This document shows positions 21,619 to 34,172 of a stretch of 64,000 bases of DNA, in pieces. This stretch comes from Gloeopeniophorella convolvens (Eukaryota; Basidiomycota; Agaricomycetes; Russulales). Within the stretch, counting starts at the first letter, position 1. Each line of letters opens with the position of its first letter. The notes under the pieces were generated by a model. It was not told the origin of the DNA and made no database searches. It saw nothing but the letters and a program-made list of their open reading frames with translations. The position numbers were made by a program, and so were the translations under genes. The stretch is from contig WTXD01000095.1 in the NCBI GenBank assembly GCA_022496205.1, positions 1 through 64,000 on the forward strand, written 5' to 3'.

Positions 21619-22610
21619 ATGGGTAATAATACAATCATTGACCTAGATGAAGAGGAGAGCGAGAGGAAGCACGTTAAAGGATGCAACCAGGATTACCTTG
21701 ACCATCTTATCACCACGACATTCGAGAACACAGGGTTCAATTGGGACCTAAAGTCAGTTCGCTTAACTGACATAAAGGCCCAATTGTCCAAACGGTTCTA
21801 TGAACAGATCGACGACTGCTCTTCTAAGCACTAGTACACCCTGACAACAAAGTACTACAAAGGCATGATAGCTGAGCTCAGTGAGGAGCTCATGCTGGTT
21901 CTCACTCGGCTGGCCAACGGAGTATATCAAGCCTTACGACTAAAGAACCCCCGACTCCCACGCAACCTCATTGCCGAAGGATTCTTCCGCAATAGCTAGC
22001 ATACGATCACCTTTGAAACCATCCGCTTAAAGTATGATGGTCGACTCATCATTGCCCCCTAGGTGAGGAAGGTCAGTGATGCACCCTGTCCCTTCATGGT
22101 AGCGGTCAAAGACGAGTACGACGAGATGGACACTTACATTGAGTTGTACATGACCCCAGTTTGCCACAAACGACCTGACCACCTCGCCCTTGAAACTGAG
22201 GATCGTCTCATGTTGCAGGACAACCACCTCATGGGCATCATACAAGACCTGTGAGACAATGGACTCACGGCAGACGCTTACCGTTTAGGTCAGGAGATGT
22301 GCAAGAGGAAGCGTGTCCAATACAACATCGACGAACTGGAGAGGAAGTGCACAGATGCAAACATGCATATCCTGCAGGTACGCTGACGACTCAAAGCAGC
22401 TTGCCTCAAGTCGCACGTACAGGCAGTCTATAACGCACAGATGCACTCGCCGAACCGCATCACACCTTTTCTCTCACATCCGACGAGTCGCATCTGGGCG
22501 AATGAGGAGACAATGTTAGCAAGACGACTTGCGAGGGAAGGACCAGCAGAGAGACCAGAAGGTACGAGCAATCACGACGTGGACTTCAGCTTGCAGAACA
22601 AGGATTGAAG
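21619..22610 (+). pseudogene. Unknown conserved protein, broken copy B
   Basis: Starts at ATG 21619 with an acidic stretch (IDLDEEESERKH), then FENTGFNWDLKSVRLTDIK and on to AREGPAERPEGTSNHDVDF near 22590. The frame is kept along its length but is cut by several in-frame stops, at about 21832, 21996, 22060, 22252 and 22384. Compared with copy A or by codon logic, these are explained by TGG to TAG, CAG to TAG or CGA to TGA. The middle contains CPFMVAVKDEYDEMDTYIE and a basic segment (YRLGQEMCKRKRVQYN). Function unknown; length about 330 codons. Confidence 0.55.
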
Positions 22611-22883
22611 TTGAGGCGACTTCAGATGTAAGAGGGACACAATGTCACGACTTGTACGATACGAGTTCCAACCGTTGTCTGACTTGGGGACGCTTATCGC
22701 TCATTCGTTATATGATTCCCTCACCTTCTTGACGTGCCCCTTTTGCTATTGGACTATTGTTGTACTTCTACCTAGGAGATCCACCTTGAGTCCATTCTGA
22801 CTCAATGCGACTCGATACTAGGACATTATGTAAACCATCGTTCTTGTAGTACTTAAGGCATAGCAGTTGTACTCTAAGGCCTT

Positions 22884-23407
22884 AAGCCTGTTCTCCTTTG
22901 TTAATCGACAAGGTTACCAGGGAATCCGTGTGAGGGACTTGTTCACCCAGGCATTGCGAGGTCTTCAGCTCTTTGAACTCAACGTACCGGAGGCTGATTG
23001 CCTCCACCTGTAGACATCACATCTTACCCAGGATCTCGTGCACATTCCTGTGCACCTTCGAGGACCGGCTCACACCGAGACCGACTTATCGAACCTCGCT
23101 CGTCTCAGCCCTCACCCACTCAGCGCGCGCTGGCTCAGGCTGTGACATTAAGCCTATTCTCCTTTGTCAATCGATGAGGTTACCAGAGAATCCACATGAG
23201 GGACTTGTTTGCCTAAGCATCGCAAGGTCTTCAGCTCTTTGAACTTGATGTACCGGAGGCCAATTGCCTCCACTTATAGATATCACATCTTACCCAGGAT
23301 CTCGTGCACCGTCCTATGCACAATCTAGGACTGGCTCACATTGAGACCAACCTATCGAACCTTGCCTGTCTCAGCCCTCGCCCGCCCTGTGAGTGCTGGC
23401 TCAGGCT
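22884..23407. repeat. Tandem duplication of a 260-bp unit
   Basis: Two units, about 22884-23146 and 23147-23407, both starting TTAAGCCT(G/A)TTCTCCTTTG and ending GGCTCAGGCTGTGACA. The second differs mainly by C-to-T and G-to-A changes. Nothing recognisable was seen in 22611-22883. Confidence 0.65.
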
Positions 23408-23781
23408 GTGACACTCGTCTCGGCCTACGGATTACAGGGTGGGTCTCGTTCTAGATTGTTCTTTCTGATATCATTTAGGCCTCCGCTCAGAAGGGAGTGG
23501 GTCTTGTTGTCAGCCTAGCTTACAGCCATCACTTCAGTGAGTCAGGATTGCTTACTGTCACATTGCCCACATCCCATTCTGGGATGTGGTATAAACTGAT
23601 ATCATCTTAGCAGCCGGTGTTGAAAAGCACTTGCGAAACTGGGGGGGTATCCCTCATCCTTCAATCAAGGGATACCCACAAGATACCCAGTTCACCTGGT
23701 CTGCCTCTGCTCGACACATCGTCATTGCTGCTCATCACTCTGCTCCTTACAGCTCCTCCTCTGCATCTCACTCTGCCCTAA
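23408..23781 (+). repeat. Second copy of the stem-loop repeat
   Basis: Diverged copy of 21241-21601. The first stem is replaced by CCACATCCCA / TGGGATGTGG (23567-23589) with the same TTC loop, and the second keeps GGTATCCCT / AGGGATACC. No ORF follows. Confidence 0.55.
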
Positions 23782-23784
23782 GGA

Positions 23785-24054
23785 TGTAAGGTACACAAGG
23801 TTTGGCAATCCCTAGCCACTCCTTAAACTTAGAGATTTGATGATATCAGAACTGAAGTAGGTCATAAAATGCCCTAGAAATATCTAGGACAAAGTAACAT
23901 CATAATGACATTATTGAAACAAATGTGGATACAGCCTTAGAAGCTAGAACAATGAGGTCATGCTATATAAGATCAGACAGGCACAGATCAAAAGTGACCA
24001 TATCTAATCTAATTAGAGATGCTCTCACTCTTCCAAGTTATATATGTCTCAACA
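23785..24054 (-). mobile_element. Truncated LTR related to family A
   Basis: In reverse complement it starts TGTTGAGACATATATAAC and shares ATTAGATTAGATATGG, the GTTCTAGCTTCTAAGGCTG block and TCTAGGGCATTTTATGACC with family A. The 3' half is missing. 24055-24287 to its right holds nothing recognised beyond the 3' flank of the CEX1-like gene. Confidence 0.6.
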
Positions 24055-24287
24055 ACATGTAGGAACTGCAAATACTTAGTGTCTCTTTCAGAGAAACTAC
24101 CCACAAGTTGCCCCACAAAGTGTCTCTATAGGTAAGCTAGTAGCACTATAGATAGCATAATAAAGTGTTGCATCATGCCTGTTTCAACACCTTATAATAG
24201 TATGTTAAATACTATATGTGATTACAATCTAGGATAGTAAAGTTAAGGCTTAGAGATGTTTGATACAGTAGGTTGCATATAGCTTGC

Positions 24288-27200
24288 TTAGCCCTTTTCT
24301 ACCACTGCATTTTTCTTCTGCTCTTTCAACTGAGCAATCCTCTGGTTTTATTACAAGCTAGAGTCAGCCTTTCTCGAAGTGATGCAGCAGAGCCACCCGA
24401 CATACCTGCTTCCGTTCCTCCTTCCTGCGGGCTATCTCTGCAGCCTTTTCTTCCTTCGTCATTCCAGCTGTGCTCGGTGTTGGTGTGGTAGACGGTGGCG
24501 ACACCGAAGCCGCAGATGACATTGCACGCTGGCTCACAACAGGGGAGGCAAGGGGCGACGCGCGCGGGCTTGGGCTCGGAGAAGGTGAAAGAGCTGCGAC
24601 GCGCGCTGGCCGCGACGATTGAGTAGTAACTGGACGTCCTGGGGCTAGAACAGGTATGGGTGCTGCCGTGAGTTCGGTCACGGGAATCGGGATTGGTGCT
24701 GGCGTCGGGTCCTCGAACGCGCCCCACGGGTCCTCGTCATCGCCCGCACCGTCAAAACCGAGCCCGACGATACTGGTTCCCAGATTGGCTGCGCCTGCCG
24801 GCGCACTCTCAAAGTCGTCTATATAGATTGGGTTATTAGCGAAGGGAGGTAAGAGTGTAGAGGGGGCACATACTCCAATCGTCCGCATCAGCACTGACGT
24901 CCATCAAGTCACCGCCCCAACGCACCCCACCCCCGAGCTCTGCAGGGAGCGCTCCGGGGACGCTCGCTTTGTGCGAACTCAACTGCATGCCCTTTGGCTT
25001 ACTACCAGTCGGCACCGCCGGTGCGGCCTGCAAATTGCTGGAAACAGGCTTGGTCCCACCCGGTACGGGCGGCGGATGCATGGCGGGGGCCGCGATGTCC
25101 GCTTGTAGGTCTCCAGGCGCGAACTAGGTTCAACGTATGGGGGAGTTATCGTTCTCGAGGAGTTCGGACTCACCTTCTTCCCTATAGAGGAGATTGCCCA
25201 ACCTGCGAGTGCACCGGCGGCGCCAGCCGCTGAGCTCGCGAGCGTTGCTTGGGCACTGCCGTTGGGAGTGCTGATTCCTACAGTACCCGGGCCGTCCCCC
25301 GTGAACGTGGTCTCAGGCTATATGGGATTCAGATGCCGTCGAAGGCACATCGCGAGACGACGCACCATCGTGGCCGCGTTCTCCTCAAGTATCTTGACGA
25401 ACATCGCCACAGCCTTGAACGCTTGGTCCCGGACGGTCCTGTACACACCAGTCAGCAGTCACTGAACGACTAGCGGCGCCCACACACTTTTCCTTATCGA
25501 CCAACGCTCCCGCGACGAGCCCTATGACCTTCCCAGCAAGCTCCTCCATGTCGAACAGGCTCGCGCACGCCATGCATGCCATGAGAGCAGCTACACGCGC
25601 TGGAGGGAAATTATCCTTCAACGCCTTGGCGCACGCCGCACCGAGAACTTTACGCCGCGTATTCTGGCCCAGAGAAGGACCGAGGCGGCCGATCAAAATA
25701 TCGAATTGGTGCGAATGGGAGGCTCAGGATCCGACTGGAGGCGTGCCAAGTGGCGGAGAAGATCGTTGTTGAGGATGCGCTCAGTAAACTACCATAATGA
25801 GTCAGCTTGACCTCAGATTGAAGGAGTTTGCCAAAAGACCTTATCGGTAAGAAGGCCTATGGCCTTGACTGTAGACTCTCGGAGGAGCGGGACCGTGTCA
25901 GCGAACCCCGTTTGCTATATGAATGCATATGGATCAAACACTACACATATCGACGCATATGAGGTAAAGCACTTACTAGATTCGGCCATATTTTCTCTGA
26001 TACTGTCTGTTTGTCCAGTTTTTCGGCGAATTCCGGCAGCGCGTCAAGAAGTGCCATGCGCGTTCCACGATCCGGATTTGCGAAGAGCTTCACAATAGGC
26101 TCAAGAACAAGCTTCCTGTACTCGTCCGGGGGTACGTAGGTACCAAGCTGGATGACTAGGGGTATAATAGACGATGCAGAGGTAGCCATTGTCGAATGCG
26201 AGAGCGAAGTGAGTAAGGTGGGGAGGACAAGGTACGTTGCGAATGTTGCCGGGAGTGTAGGGCTTGCTTCTTTGATCGTCCTTGAAGACAGCTGAGTCAC
26301 TGGAAATGCGTTACTGAACGAAGGACCACGCACCGAAGTAAGGTGCTCCTTTCTCCGTCAGCCATCAGGCCGAAACCCTCAAGCCCTTCGCATATTTTGA
26401 ACAACCTGTTCTCCTTGAAGAATCCACCGCCCTCTCCGAGACTCTCTGCCATGCCAACGTCGAGGAACGCTTTAGGTGTCATGCGGCCCTTCGGATTCGG
26501 GTTGAGCATCTTCTTAAAGGAGGGCCATACCGAAGGTGGAATAGCGCCCCGAGCGGAGGGTTGCGGCGGGTTGTACGGAGGATTGAGGAAAGTGGGATGA
26601 GAATCAGATGGATTGAACAACGTGGAGATGAGCAATGCCAAGGCATACGAATCGGTTGCCGCGATTGGACCGCTGTTTCTCTATCAATCCATCGTCGCCA
26701 GGTGGGAGCAAAAAACGGACTTACTCCTTGAGAGCTGCCCAGCCACCTCTCTCGCTTTCCGGCATTCGATGGACATTCATATCCCCGGCGTACGTCTGAA
26801 CACGATGTTGTGAGAAAGATGGTGAGGCAAGGACGGAGGACACACGCACGGCAAGGACAGCAGTAGGCTCCGAGGGGTTGCTGAATAACTCGAATCCACC
26901 CAATTTCCACTCGCCGCTGACCGAGAGGAAGATTGAACTACTGCGGACGGTACCGTGGGCAGCGTTACATGAACTGTTGATGAAGGAAAGCGCGTTCTTC
27001 AGATGGTCAATACAACAGTTCAGTGACACAGGAATGGTGCGTGAGCCTCCGAACATAACGCGACCCGGGACGCGTCGTCCTGCGCCAAGGTCCGGTCCTT
27101 ACGAAGCGCTACACGCCTTCGAACGATGAAAATACGCACCGTTATGCGGTGCAACCCCCACAATAGCCAATCCTGCCTGTCTTTCATGGGTTTTCCCTCC

Positions 27201-27596
27201 CACGACAGGAGCTCTGCCGACAGCGGTCTAACGCGTTCCGTCACGATATAGACAGTGCCATCAGCTTCGACGGCGTCCATGAACTTGACTACATCTGGGT
27301 GCCGGGTAACGCGTAACTTGCGAAGAGCGTTTTGCGCGACGGGAAGCAAACTCCGCCTCTGTTGGCTGTTGAATTCGAAAACCGAAACGGGGGAGCCATC
27401 GTCCTATGTTGCTTCAGTATCGACAGTAAGCAGTTCATTTGATAGGCTTTACCCGCTTGGTCGCATCGTACAACGTCCAAAGCGCAAGGCCATCAAGCGG
27501 CGGTAGCCTTCTTCCGAGAGAAAAAGGTAGGTTGAGACCAGATTTCTGCACGATGGACGAGACGGCGGCACTGCCCAGAGTCCGTAGATAATCCAT
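24288..27596 (-). CDS. CEX1: SCY1-like pseudokinase with HEAT repeats (Cex1/SCYL1 type)
   Basis: Start ATG at 27596 gives MDYLRTLGSAAVSSIVQKSG and the typical NLPFSLG..LDG...WTLYDATKR opening; an intron after KR joins DDGSPVSVFEF. The kinase-like domain follows (RVTRHPDVVKFMDAVEADG, then YIVTERVRPL, and WKLGGFELFS where a normal kinase has DFG), so catalytic motifs are degenerate, as known for this family. HEAT-type helices follow (YLVLPTLLTSLSH, LVLEPIVKLF, GFADTVPLLRESTVKAIG, RVAALMACMA). The C-terminus is Pro/Ser/Ala-rich and ends in a basic helix (EEKAAEIARRKEERKQ, then LKEQKK after a last intron), stop at 24288-24290. At least eight short introns are needed. Family members act in cytoplasmic tRNA export/aminoacylation channelling and COPI transport. 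No break was seen. The symbol is by family resemblance. Confidence 0.88.
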
Positions 27597-28055
27597 TGCT
27601 GCGACGGCAGTCAAGTGACGAGAGCCTCCACGCTGCACGCAATCTGCAAGTGAAACAGAGCCTTCGTGCGTCTCCGGCGGGTATCGATGTTTCGCAATAC
27701 CTTCAGTTGAGATCGATTCGGCGCGTCCGAGACCCGTTGCGATACGTAGGGAATAGATGCAGTGCTTGTCAACTGGTGAGCGGCGTGGCGGCGGCTCGGT
27801 ATGACTCACGTGATATCCACGTGCGGTGCGCGTCCGCCGTGCTTGCAATTGTTCCGCGCCGTGTCTCAGGCCACCATTCCTCCGCCTCGTCCTTCAATCG
27901 TCTCTCCCAACTCGACATTCTCGCTGAAGGCGCTGCGGCTGAACTAGGCTCTCTCTTCCTCTCGTCTCGTCTTAGCGAGTCTTATGCGACAGTTTTGACC
28001 AACCAACACTCCCAGCCGCCTACGACCCCGTCCTCCCCAACGCTCGTCCGCCAAA
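27597..28055. promoter_or_regulatory. Shared divergent promoter of the CEX1-like gene and MED14
   Basis: 459 bp separate the two start codons, so both promoters must lie here or overlap the leaders. It contains ATCCACGTGCGG near 27816 (a CACGTG box) and pyrimidine-rich stretches (CTCTCTTCCTCTCGTCTCG) before the MED14 ATG. No clear TATA box. Confidence 0.5.
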
Positions 28056-31000
28056 ATGACTCTGAACGGAACCAACCTTGCCGCGTCTACCTCATATCCT
28101 TCCCCTATCCTTGATATTCTCGACTCCGGTCCCAACGGTCTGGATGAACCGCCCATTGAACTGCTCGAGGCTGAGCTACCTGTCGTGGATGATGGTCAAG
28201 TCTCGTTGAGCGAGATCGTGTCCCGCCTTGTCCAGGCTTGTTATGCAGAAATGACGGAAATGGCCGAAACGTGAGTACCACCTTGTGGCTTCCAAGCTGG
28301 GTGCGACCCATGCATTTCCTCTGACATATCTTCTTTGATAGACTTCCCAGTATGTCTGATAGCGCTCGGAAGAGAAAGCTGGCGGACTTTGTTGTCGCGT
28401 GGAAGAAGCAAGTGGTCAAATTGTACGCCGTCACGAAGTGGTCGCGAGATGCAGATATTGTCCAGAAATGCATGGTACACTCCGTTCCTATCCCCTTTTC
28501 TCCGCAGCATTAATATTTCAACCCTATCTGCTCCTATGTAGAACATCACCGCGTTTCTCATGAACCAGAACCGGCAGTTCGAAGACGTCATTCAGGGCCT
28601 CACATATGCTAGGGACAGTTTGGATAGTGCAAGGTACGCCCCTCGGATCCGCCAGATAGACACAGAGGCTCATGAACACTAGACTGAGGAACCACGACCT
28701 TCTTACGTCCTTGGATGTCCTTACCACCGGTTCATACCGCCGCCTGCCCACCACAATAAAGGTAAGAACGAAGACTCGGAGCTTCCGAGTATTGAAGCGT
28801 CGCGTAGAAGTCCATCATCCCACCTCCTCGCCTGACCGACGATAAAGTGTCGAAAATCCTTTCCGACCTTGAGACCCTCACCCGCTATCGACTACGCATG
28901 ACGGAGATTGTCCCTGTTGAGATGTCAAAATGCCGCATTTGTACGTTGTACTACTATCCCTTGTTGTCAATGACCTGACGGCAGTGGAGCTGACGGACGC
29001 GCCTGGTTCACCGTGCCGAACCTTTTTGAAACTTCAATATGTCTGCGAGGCAGCGCCAAAGATGATGGATGGTTCTTTGTCCATGTGGAGTTCTTGTTTA
29101 CGGTTGGTGGAGATCGAACGGGCATGCAGGGTCGGGAGCACTACCAAGTCCCATAAACCCCACTGAACCCTCCACCTAGAATTTCCGCGGAAACCGATAG
29201 GCGTATTGAAAGAACACCTGACAACCGAAGCGGACAACCGCCTAGCGTACTACTTACCAATACCTGAACCTGAACAACCTCCAGACTTGAACCTTGCGCC
29301 ACCTCCAGATAGACCGAAGCTCCCCGAGGATGTTGTAGATGCACCAATAGTGCGACTGTACAATTTCCTTCGTGCGTACATTTTATGCAGTTTTCCTCGA
29401 CTCAAGCGACTCAACGAGACCACAGAGATGATGTCAATGTCGTACCAGCTTGAGATCCTTTGGTACCAAGTATGCTCTTCCTTTATCTAACCTACGCAGG
29501 CTCGCATGACGTTCTTGCCCAGGCTGAGCGACTTCGATCGCTCGGATGGGCTGACTTTCTCAGGGTGGAGATGTCACGCGACCGGAAGACGCTGTCTGTC
29601 TCGTATTGGATGTACGCCCACATTCATTTGCAGCGTTGAAACGTACTCATTGCCCCTGTGCTCTTGTTAGTCGTCAACCTCCCGCACGGCCTCCACCTCC
29701 TGCTGCTCGTTTTCAACTACCTCTTCTTGGTGGTATCTTCAAAATCGAGCTACGAAGCACACCTAACCCGATCCGCAAACCACGCTCCCGCGTCCTTGCG
29801 GAACTACAGGACAGCGCGAAACTTGGCAGGCGACGATCGTCAGACACAGTAGAGGGTGCAAGGTGGGAAGTTACTTGGGAACCTGCGCCCCGCGCGCTAG
29901 GTGTTGCTCTCACGGCGGAGGATATTATTCTCGCACCTGGCGAGCTCTCTGTGGTGCGCCTCGTCTCGTCCGTTGATTTCCGTCAATTGAATTCGATCCA
30001 GAATGCGCAAGACCTTGACCTCGAACGTCTACTCCGGAAGGTCATCGAAGCCCACACGCGCGCAATTTTCCGCGACTTTGCCCTGAGATTACAGAATAAC
30101 CCCGTATTCTCACTGCCCGGCGCAGTGGACGCTGTTGAAGAGGGTACGTGTTTCTTGACCCGTCTCACCGCAAAACCTCAAACCGTGCTTGCCTATTAGA
30201 CGGCTCATTAACACTCCGGGCTCACTTGTGTGCCGATGAGATTGTCATAGTCAGCATTGAACCACGCACGGGCAAGATCAGCCTTCGCGACACTGGTGAT
30301 CTCGGCGCCGCAGGACGTGGCCCGCGCTTCCTGGCGATTTCGGAAAAGTTGAACGAGAACCCAGCGATATTGCTAGAAGCGCTAACAAGGCTACGTATGA
30401 ATGTGGGTATCTCCGACCATCTTGTCGTTCGCCTCTCACACTGCCGTACGCAGACAATTGTGGAGTTGGCAGAGCAGAAGGCCAATTATCTCGGTCTGCA
30501 GACATTCAGGCAACGCAATTTCCCGCGTGAAGGTGCGTCACCTCGCTACCCCTAAGACTGGGCTGACTTTATGGTTATCCTTCTTCGGTTCAGAGGCACT
30601 CAAATTCGGCTTGACAACCCGCAACCTACTCTATATACAACTCACCCCCTTCCCAACTCATTATCTTGTTCTCGTTGTTACCGACACCGACTTCCGATAC
30701 GCACTGATCAGCGTGAAGATTGTTCCAGACAGCATGCACCAGAGCCTCGTTATGGAGGATATTGGTTGGCTCGACGTTGAACGAATATGCGGACGCGGAC
30801 GAGAAGCCAGAGCTTCCAGGACAGCGCGAGAACCAAGGTTTGGCGGTCCCGGTGCAGAACTGTCGAGGTAAGCCCTAGCCTCTGTCATCTATGTTATGTC
30901 AACGAACTGCACTTCCAGGTTCAGACTAGAGACGCAGGTCCTGCGCGACCTTTACGCATACTGTTGGTACGGGCTTTTCATCATTATTGTTATGGACTGC

Positions 31001-32421
31001 TCGAACCGTTGTCGGCAGCGCACGCGTCGCTCATACTAGGGTTGAGAAACAGCTCAAAGCCCTCAATATTCCTTATTCACACGTGTACCCTCCCCAACCT
31101 ACTGGCACGGTTGCTCCTACCAGCAGCCATAGCTCAACTTCTGCGAACTTACCAGGGGTTCTCGTGTCCCTTCAAAGCACAGTCTCCCACGTCATTCCGG
31201 CTCTCTGCATCCAGTCATCAGACGTCTTGCACGACTCGGCGGCACGCGATGCGGCAATGCCAAACATCCGCGTGATGCCACTCGCATGGTGGTCGTCGGG
31301 CGGCAAGGGTCCGAAGGTCGTGACATGCGTCAAGCTCAGGCATGTGCAGCAACTCGTCGGTCGGCGCGCTGCGCGAGCGTCGAGTGGCATCATGCGGCCC
31401 TCGAAGCGTATTGTGTATGATGCACATGAGGCAGTTGTATGCTTCCTTGCTGACGAGGTCGACCGTTGCATGGACGAGTTCAAGGAGGAATGGGAGAGCG
31501 TATCCAAGATCGTGGTGATCGCACGCGAGGGTGAGGCTACCCAGTCGTCTTTTACCCCCAATACTCAAGCAGTTTTTCACTAGTCGCTAACATGGCAAAA
31601 GAGAAAAGATGGGCAGACGTACGACTGCTCTCCTTCGACCTCCAAACTGTTGAGTTTACCTACGCCTCCGTACGCTTGATGCTCCTCCCATCTTTGCCAC
31701 GACTAATTCGACTCAATATTCATCGCAGGATTATACTCTCTCTATATCTTGCAAGGATCAGCTCTTGACAGGGGGTTCCTACAACCTTCACTTTTCTCGC
31801 CTTCCTCCTGTAAATTCGACGCCTTCCCAAGCTGGCGTACGCGACCACCGGCCGAATCCCCATGAAGATGCGGAGCCCTTTCTGTACGCACTCTTGCGTC
31901 AGGGCCGGCTTGCCATGGCACTACCGGCGCTCGTCTCCGTGCTGCGCGATACCGTGCCTGTGCTCGACGTACTCGCACATATTCCGGCGCCCGCCATGCC
32001 CAAGGCCGCAGGATGGTGGCGCGTAATGTTCAAGGCAGGCGGAAGCTCGAGTATCCAATATGCGCTCGACTTTCGCGTGCTCACAGGCTCACGTGTTGCA
32101 CTTCTGGACGCATCTGCCTCGCTTTTCCGCGGCACGTCGTCCACGCAGCAGCGGCCGGAGGCGCAACATGCCGCCGCGATGGGCTTCCGCCCGATCCCTG
32201 GCTTCGCACGCGCGATCGCGGACGCTATCGCGGCAGGACGCGGCCGTGGTACTGTTGCGGGGGTCGATGTTGGCGTGGTGTGTGCTGCTCAAGATGTGGC
32301 GGTTGTAGGAAGGACGCTGTGGGAGAGCATCGCTCGCGAAAATGGTCTGGGTGACGTTGGGGGCGGGGACTCGGGTGCAAGAAATGACAGGGTGGTCGTG
32401 AAGATGGAGGAGGGCAGTTGA
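28056..32421 (+). CDS. MED14: Mediator complex subunit 14 (Rgr1)
   Basis: ATG at 28056. The first four exons (28056-28270, 28342-28474, 28542-28633, 28683-28761, with introns of 71, 67 and 49 nt) encode the signature Med14 N-terminal region: VSLSEIVSRLVQACYAEM, then ARKRKLADFVVAWKKQ, VVKLYAVTKWSRDADIVQKC and RNHDLLTSLDVLTTGSYRRL. Next come LSDLETLTRYRLRMTEI and a long body with many further introns (PVSREA-type positions were not resolved individually). The last exon, from about 31730, ends KMEEGS at 32421. Med14 is the backbone subunit linking the head, middle and tail modules of Mediator in the nucleus, needed for RNA polymerase II transcription. Expected length is above 1000 residues, which the 4.4-kb span allows. 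It is convergent with DAD2, whose stop is 161 bp away. Confidence 0.9.
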
Positions 32422-32582
32422 GAGGCAGTGTCTGCTATTTTCGCGCTCGTAACCAGCTTGGAAATTATAACTTACAACTGTTGTGTACTGGCTTCGGGAG
32501 ACGTACTCGACCTTCCTGGAAATCGTATAAGGTGATACAAGGTGCAATACATGGGCTGGGAAGGGTATATGCGTCCGTATGA

Positions 32583-33092
32583 CTATTTCTGCTCGGCTTG
32601 TTGGAGCTCGTCGAGAGGTACGCGGACAAGACGGCCTCCTGGGGGAAGATAAGATGTGTTGGCATCACGCTCGGCACCCTCTGCAGCCATCGCTGCAGCC
32701 TCGCGCGCAGCCACTACGAGGGATCAGTAACAGTTCGCGCAGCTTTAGAGGAGGATGAGGACGTACAGAACATGTCAAGTGTGCGGAACATCTGCGGCCA
32801 TTGTGCAAGCACCTGGCCGTGTACTACATCACGCAAGCCCGCGCACCCTATCAGCGTCGACAGAACAAGGGGCATACAGTGGAGAGCACTCACCGACGCC
32901 GGCGTCGGCCATGACCTCGCAGTCATCGGCAAGACCCTCCAATCGCTTGAGGAAGAGAGCGCTTGCATGCTGCAAGGCGTCCACTGCCTCGAATTCCTTT
33001 TTCTTCTCGGCGAGACGAGTTAAGAGCGCCGCGCTCGCGGGTTGAGATGGTGCCTGCGACGAGCGAGACGAGGCAGCGACGGAAGACCGCAT
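32583..33092 (-). CDS. DAD2: DASH complex subunit Dad2
   Basis: Three exons: 33092-32894, 32823-32767 and 32713-32583, with introns of 70 and 53 nt having GT..AG borders. Together they give 128 residues plus stop. Exon 1 has a Ser/Ala-rich start and the family core RLAEKKKEFEAVDALQHASA, then FLKRLEGLADDCEVMADAG; exon 2 continues HGQVLAQWPQMFRTLDMF; exon 3 ends with YLPPGGRLVRVPLDELQ. This matches Dad2, a coiled-coil subunit of the fungal DASH/Dam1 ring that couples kinetochores to spindle microtubules. The normal length is about 100-130 residues, so this gene appears complete. It is convergent with MED14. Confidence 0.9.
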
Positions 33093-34172
33093 GACACAAT
33101 GGTTGTCGGCGGTGGGGGTGACAGCTACGGGCAAGCTGCGGGTTAGAGGTCTCCTCGGATGCGATGGGCCACGTGAGGACGCAATGCTATGCACCCTTGA
33201 TTCGCACTGGCACTTCACCTTTCTTCCTCCCCCACCCATCTCCCTCCCTATTCTATTACCTTTAAAAATTATTCCCTCAACAATGCCTCGCTGTGAGTGT
33301 GATTTCGAAGAGCCGCAACCATGGGCCCTAAGGCGCTCCGAGGGTCTCTCAAGAGTTGAGCAGCAGGCTCGACGACCGCCAAGGTATGCGGCAGTTATTG
33401 AATGCACTAAATACACCCAATTAGCTATGAAAAGACCTCTCTAGGTAGCTATCACTGCACCGCAAGGTGGATATAATCACTCGGCGACGGATACAAATAA
33501 CATCACAGATAATGTTCATTTCAAAGACGTAGCAACGTTACAAGTATTGGAGAGGGATGTGCGAGTCAGGGGTGGGGAGGGGAGGGGTGAATAGTAACAA
33601 ACGAGACGAGAAAAACAGTCATACAGTGCGGGCGGACGAGGCTGCGAGTTTACGTAGCGAAAGGCTTAAAAGGAAGAGCTCTGAGCCGCACGTATCAAGA
33701 AACGGGAGAGAGAGAGAGGACCAGACATACCTGGGAGAGAAGTCGACGATCCAGTGCCTAGACGTCAAGGTTGCTCTCAGTCGGTAGGAAGATACGAAGT
33801 AGAGAATGGAGAACGAACCAGGGCAACGATTCACCAGTCAAGACATCCACCAGCTCCGTCGATAACCAGACGACAAACAAAAATCGGAGAGAATGAAAGA
33901 GAGAGGGAGCCGAGACGACGTCGAAGGAACAGACGAAGCGTGCAATCCGCCAAAGAGCTAAACGACAAAGATTGTCAGTTACTAGCATAAAGGATAAAAA
34001 GGAAAGGGGACGAACGATGGGCAGCGAATCAAGAATCAAGACACGCGTCTGAACCAACGAGACAAGAAGCAGATAGAAAAGGCCGGTCGAAAAAGAAGAA
34101 AAAAACAGAAGACGAGGAGAAAGGACAGTGGGGGGGGGGGACGTTAGGGACGAAGCTTAGATGTGCTTGCGC
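33093..34172. other. Intergenic region between DAD2 and the protease-fold gene
   Basis: About 1.1 kb. The DAD2-proximal part includes CCACGTGAGG near 33170 and a pyrimidine-rich stretch (33220-33260). From about 33470 to 34170 the sequence is purine-rich (AGAGAGAGAGG near 33706, a run of ten G at about 34131), probably the 3' UTR side of the gene to the right. A 54-codon frame starting at 33283 has a GTGAGT motif right after its third codon; it could be the start of a lost or tiny gene, but I cannot support it. Confidence 0.4.

Noticed and set aside
33283..33444. 54-codon plus frame starting MPRCECDFEEPQPW
   Set aside because: A GTGAGT donor follows the third codon, but no plausible acceptor and second exon could be read before the next gene.
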